Of a DNA stretch of 64,000 nt, positions 63,034 through 64,000 are shown piece by piece. The translations under genes and the position numbers were made by a program. The notes below the pieces were generated by a model, which was given only the letters and a program-made list of their open reading frames with translations, was not told where the DNA came from and did not search any database. This DNA is from Bowmanella pacifica (lineage in GTDB: Bacteria > Pseudomonadota > Gammaproteobacteria > Enterobacterales > Alteromonadaceae), in the NCBI RefSeq assembly GCF_014645355.1, contig NZ_BMLS01000005.1, positions 1-64,000 on the forward strand, given 5' to 3'. Numbering within the stretch: the first letter of the stretch is position 1; every line of letters starts with the position of its first letter.

Positions 63034-64000
63034 ATGAAGTTAAAACCTCTAATTGCAGCCTTAATGCTGGCCACCGCATCACAAGCTTCCGCTAACAATG
63101 ACAGCGAGTTTATCGTTGAGGATATTAAGGTTGAAGGACTACAGCGGGTGGCGCTGGGTGCTGCGCTGACCTATTTGCCGGTGAAAGTGGGCGATCGCCT
63201 GAATAGCTTTCGTGTTTCTCAACTGATCCGTTCTCTTTACTCCTCCACGCACTTTGAAAGTATTAAAGTCCTGAGAGATGGTGGCACCTTAGTTGTTCAG
63301 GTGAAAGAGCGTCCAACCATCAGTAATATCACTTTTGAAGATAACAAAGATATTAAGGACGAACAGTTACAGCAAAGTTTGGATGACAGTAAGGTCAGGG
63401 TGGGAGAGCCGTTAGATAAGACGGTGCTGACCTCGATAGAAAACGGTCTGAAAGACTTTTATTACAGCATTGGTAAGTACAATGCCGAGGTAAATGCCAT
63501 TATCACGCCGCTGCCGCGTAACCGGGTTGATTTAAAATTAACCTTCGAAGAAGGTGATGCGGCCAAAATTCGTCAGATTAACGTAGTGGGTAACGAAGAG
63601 TTCTCTGACGGCGAATTGATGGATCAGATTGAACTGAAATTTGATACGCCGTGGTGGGATTTTTTGTCTGAGACCCGCTATCAGAAGCAAAAACTGACCG
63701 GCGATATGGAAACCCTGCGTAGTTACTACATGGACAGGGGCTATTTAAGATACAACCTGGACTCCACCCAGGTGTCCATGACGCCAGATAAATCGGGTAT
63801 TTACATCACCCTGAACGTCACCGAAGGTGAACAGTACAAGGTGTCTGACGTTGAACTGGTGGGCGATTTGCTGGGCCAGGAAGATTTCGTTAAACAGATT
63901 CTGCCGCTACGCAGCGGAGAAATGTATAACCTGGCCGAAGTCACTTATACCGAAGAGTTTATCAGTAAGTATCTGGGGCGTTTTGGATACGCCTTCCCAA
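63034..64000 (+). CDS. bamA: Outer-membrane assembly factor BamA (5' part, cut by window end)
   Basis: Omp85-family core of the BAM complex that inserts barrel proteins. Only the first 322 codons are present and no stop is reached. A signal peptide ([20 protein letters not shown]) is followed by POTRA domains 1 to about 4: [57 protein letters not shown] and [14 protein letters not shown]. The barrel lies outside the window. Start at 63034, 47 bp after rseP. Confidence 0.96.
   Translation, partial: MKLKPLIAALMLATASQASANNDSEFIVEDIKVEGLQRVALGAALTYLPVKVGDRLNSFRVSQLIRSLYSSTHFESIKVLRDGGTLVVQVKERPTISNITFEDNKDIKDEQLQQSLDDSKVRVGEPLDKTVLTSIENGLKDFYYSIGKYNAEVNAIITPLPRNRVDLKLTFEEGDAAKIRQINVVGNEEFSDGELMDQIELKFDTPWWDFLSETRYQKQKLTGDMETLRSYYMDRGYLRYNLDSTQVSMTPDKSGIYITLNVTEGEQYKVSDVELVGDLLGQEDFVKQILPLRSGEMYNLAEVTYTEEFISKYLGRFGYAFP

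Overview
The window looks like chromosomal DNA of a gammaproteobacterium, most likely an Alteromonadales (Alteromonas/Bowmanella-like) marine or brackish species. This rests on gene order (map-glnD-dapD next to rpsB-tsf-pyrH-frr-uppS-cdsA-dxr-rseP-bamA; queF/syd/truC/yqcA), on several small DUF families common in Shewanella and Alteromonas relatives (DUF3192, DUF2789, DUF3301, DUF3549), and on a CsrB-type RNA. No phage, transposase or CRISPR array was seen, so it reads as mostly core genome with a few accessory cassettes. The genus is an inference.

Layout. 1-4000: an acyltransferase, tmcA and a thioesterase. 4000-11660: a cytochrome bd operon, cydA-cydB-cydX-cydD-cydC, read leftward from a candidate sigma-54 promoter, with a divergent PAS-type sigma-54 activator and palindromic operators between them. 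11685-19257: a sulfide/persulfide group (ArsR regulator, DUF2892 protein, rhodanese, TauE/SafE exporter, persulfide dioxygenase) split by an outer-membrane barrel / LolA-like / MMPL exporter trio. The same 22-bp sequence precedes the exporter gene and lies between the TauE and dioxygenase genes. 19300-21560: a phospholipase-D lipoprotein and a DUF502 protein. 21650-25640: a TPP riboswitch followed by a complete thiamine uptake operon (TonB receptor, YkoF-like thiamine binder, PnuT, small-molecule kinase). 25640-26870: an HxlR regulator divergent from an HD-domain gene with two operator palindromes between them.

26990-32000: tRNA-Trp, a 52-bp duplication of its 3' end and terminator, then holD-rimI, prfC and argS. 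32100-37250: a PAS/chemoreceptor protein, manB-manC and a ComEA-like protein. 37250-43760: a hairpin-rich intergenic element, NAD-type isocitrate dehydrogenase, an HDOD-like protein, a DUF3192 protein, and a diguanylate cyclase translationally coupled to ppnN. 43950-50950: a possible 22-residue peptide, queF, syd, small conserved proteins, a CsrB-family RNA with a UvrY/GacA box, and a fused yqcC-truC gene with a flavodoxin. 51000-64000: dapD-glnD-map facing the essential translation/envelope cluster, ending in the first two fifths of bamA.

Main themes: respiratory control (bd oxidase under an apparent sigma-54 switch), sulfane-sulfur detoxification, vitamin B1 salvage under riboswitch control, and global post-transcriptional control (CsrB). 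Most function calls rest on protein family recognition by eye; regulatory calls rest on visible symmetry and consensus matches and are predictions.
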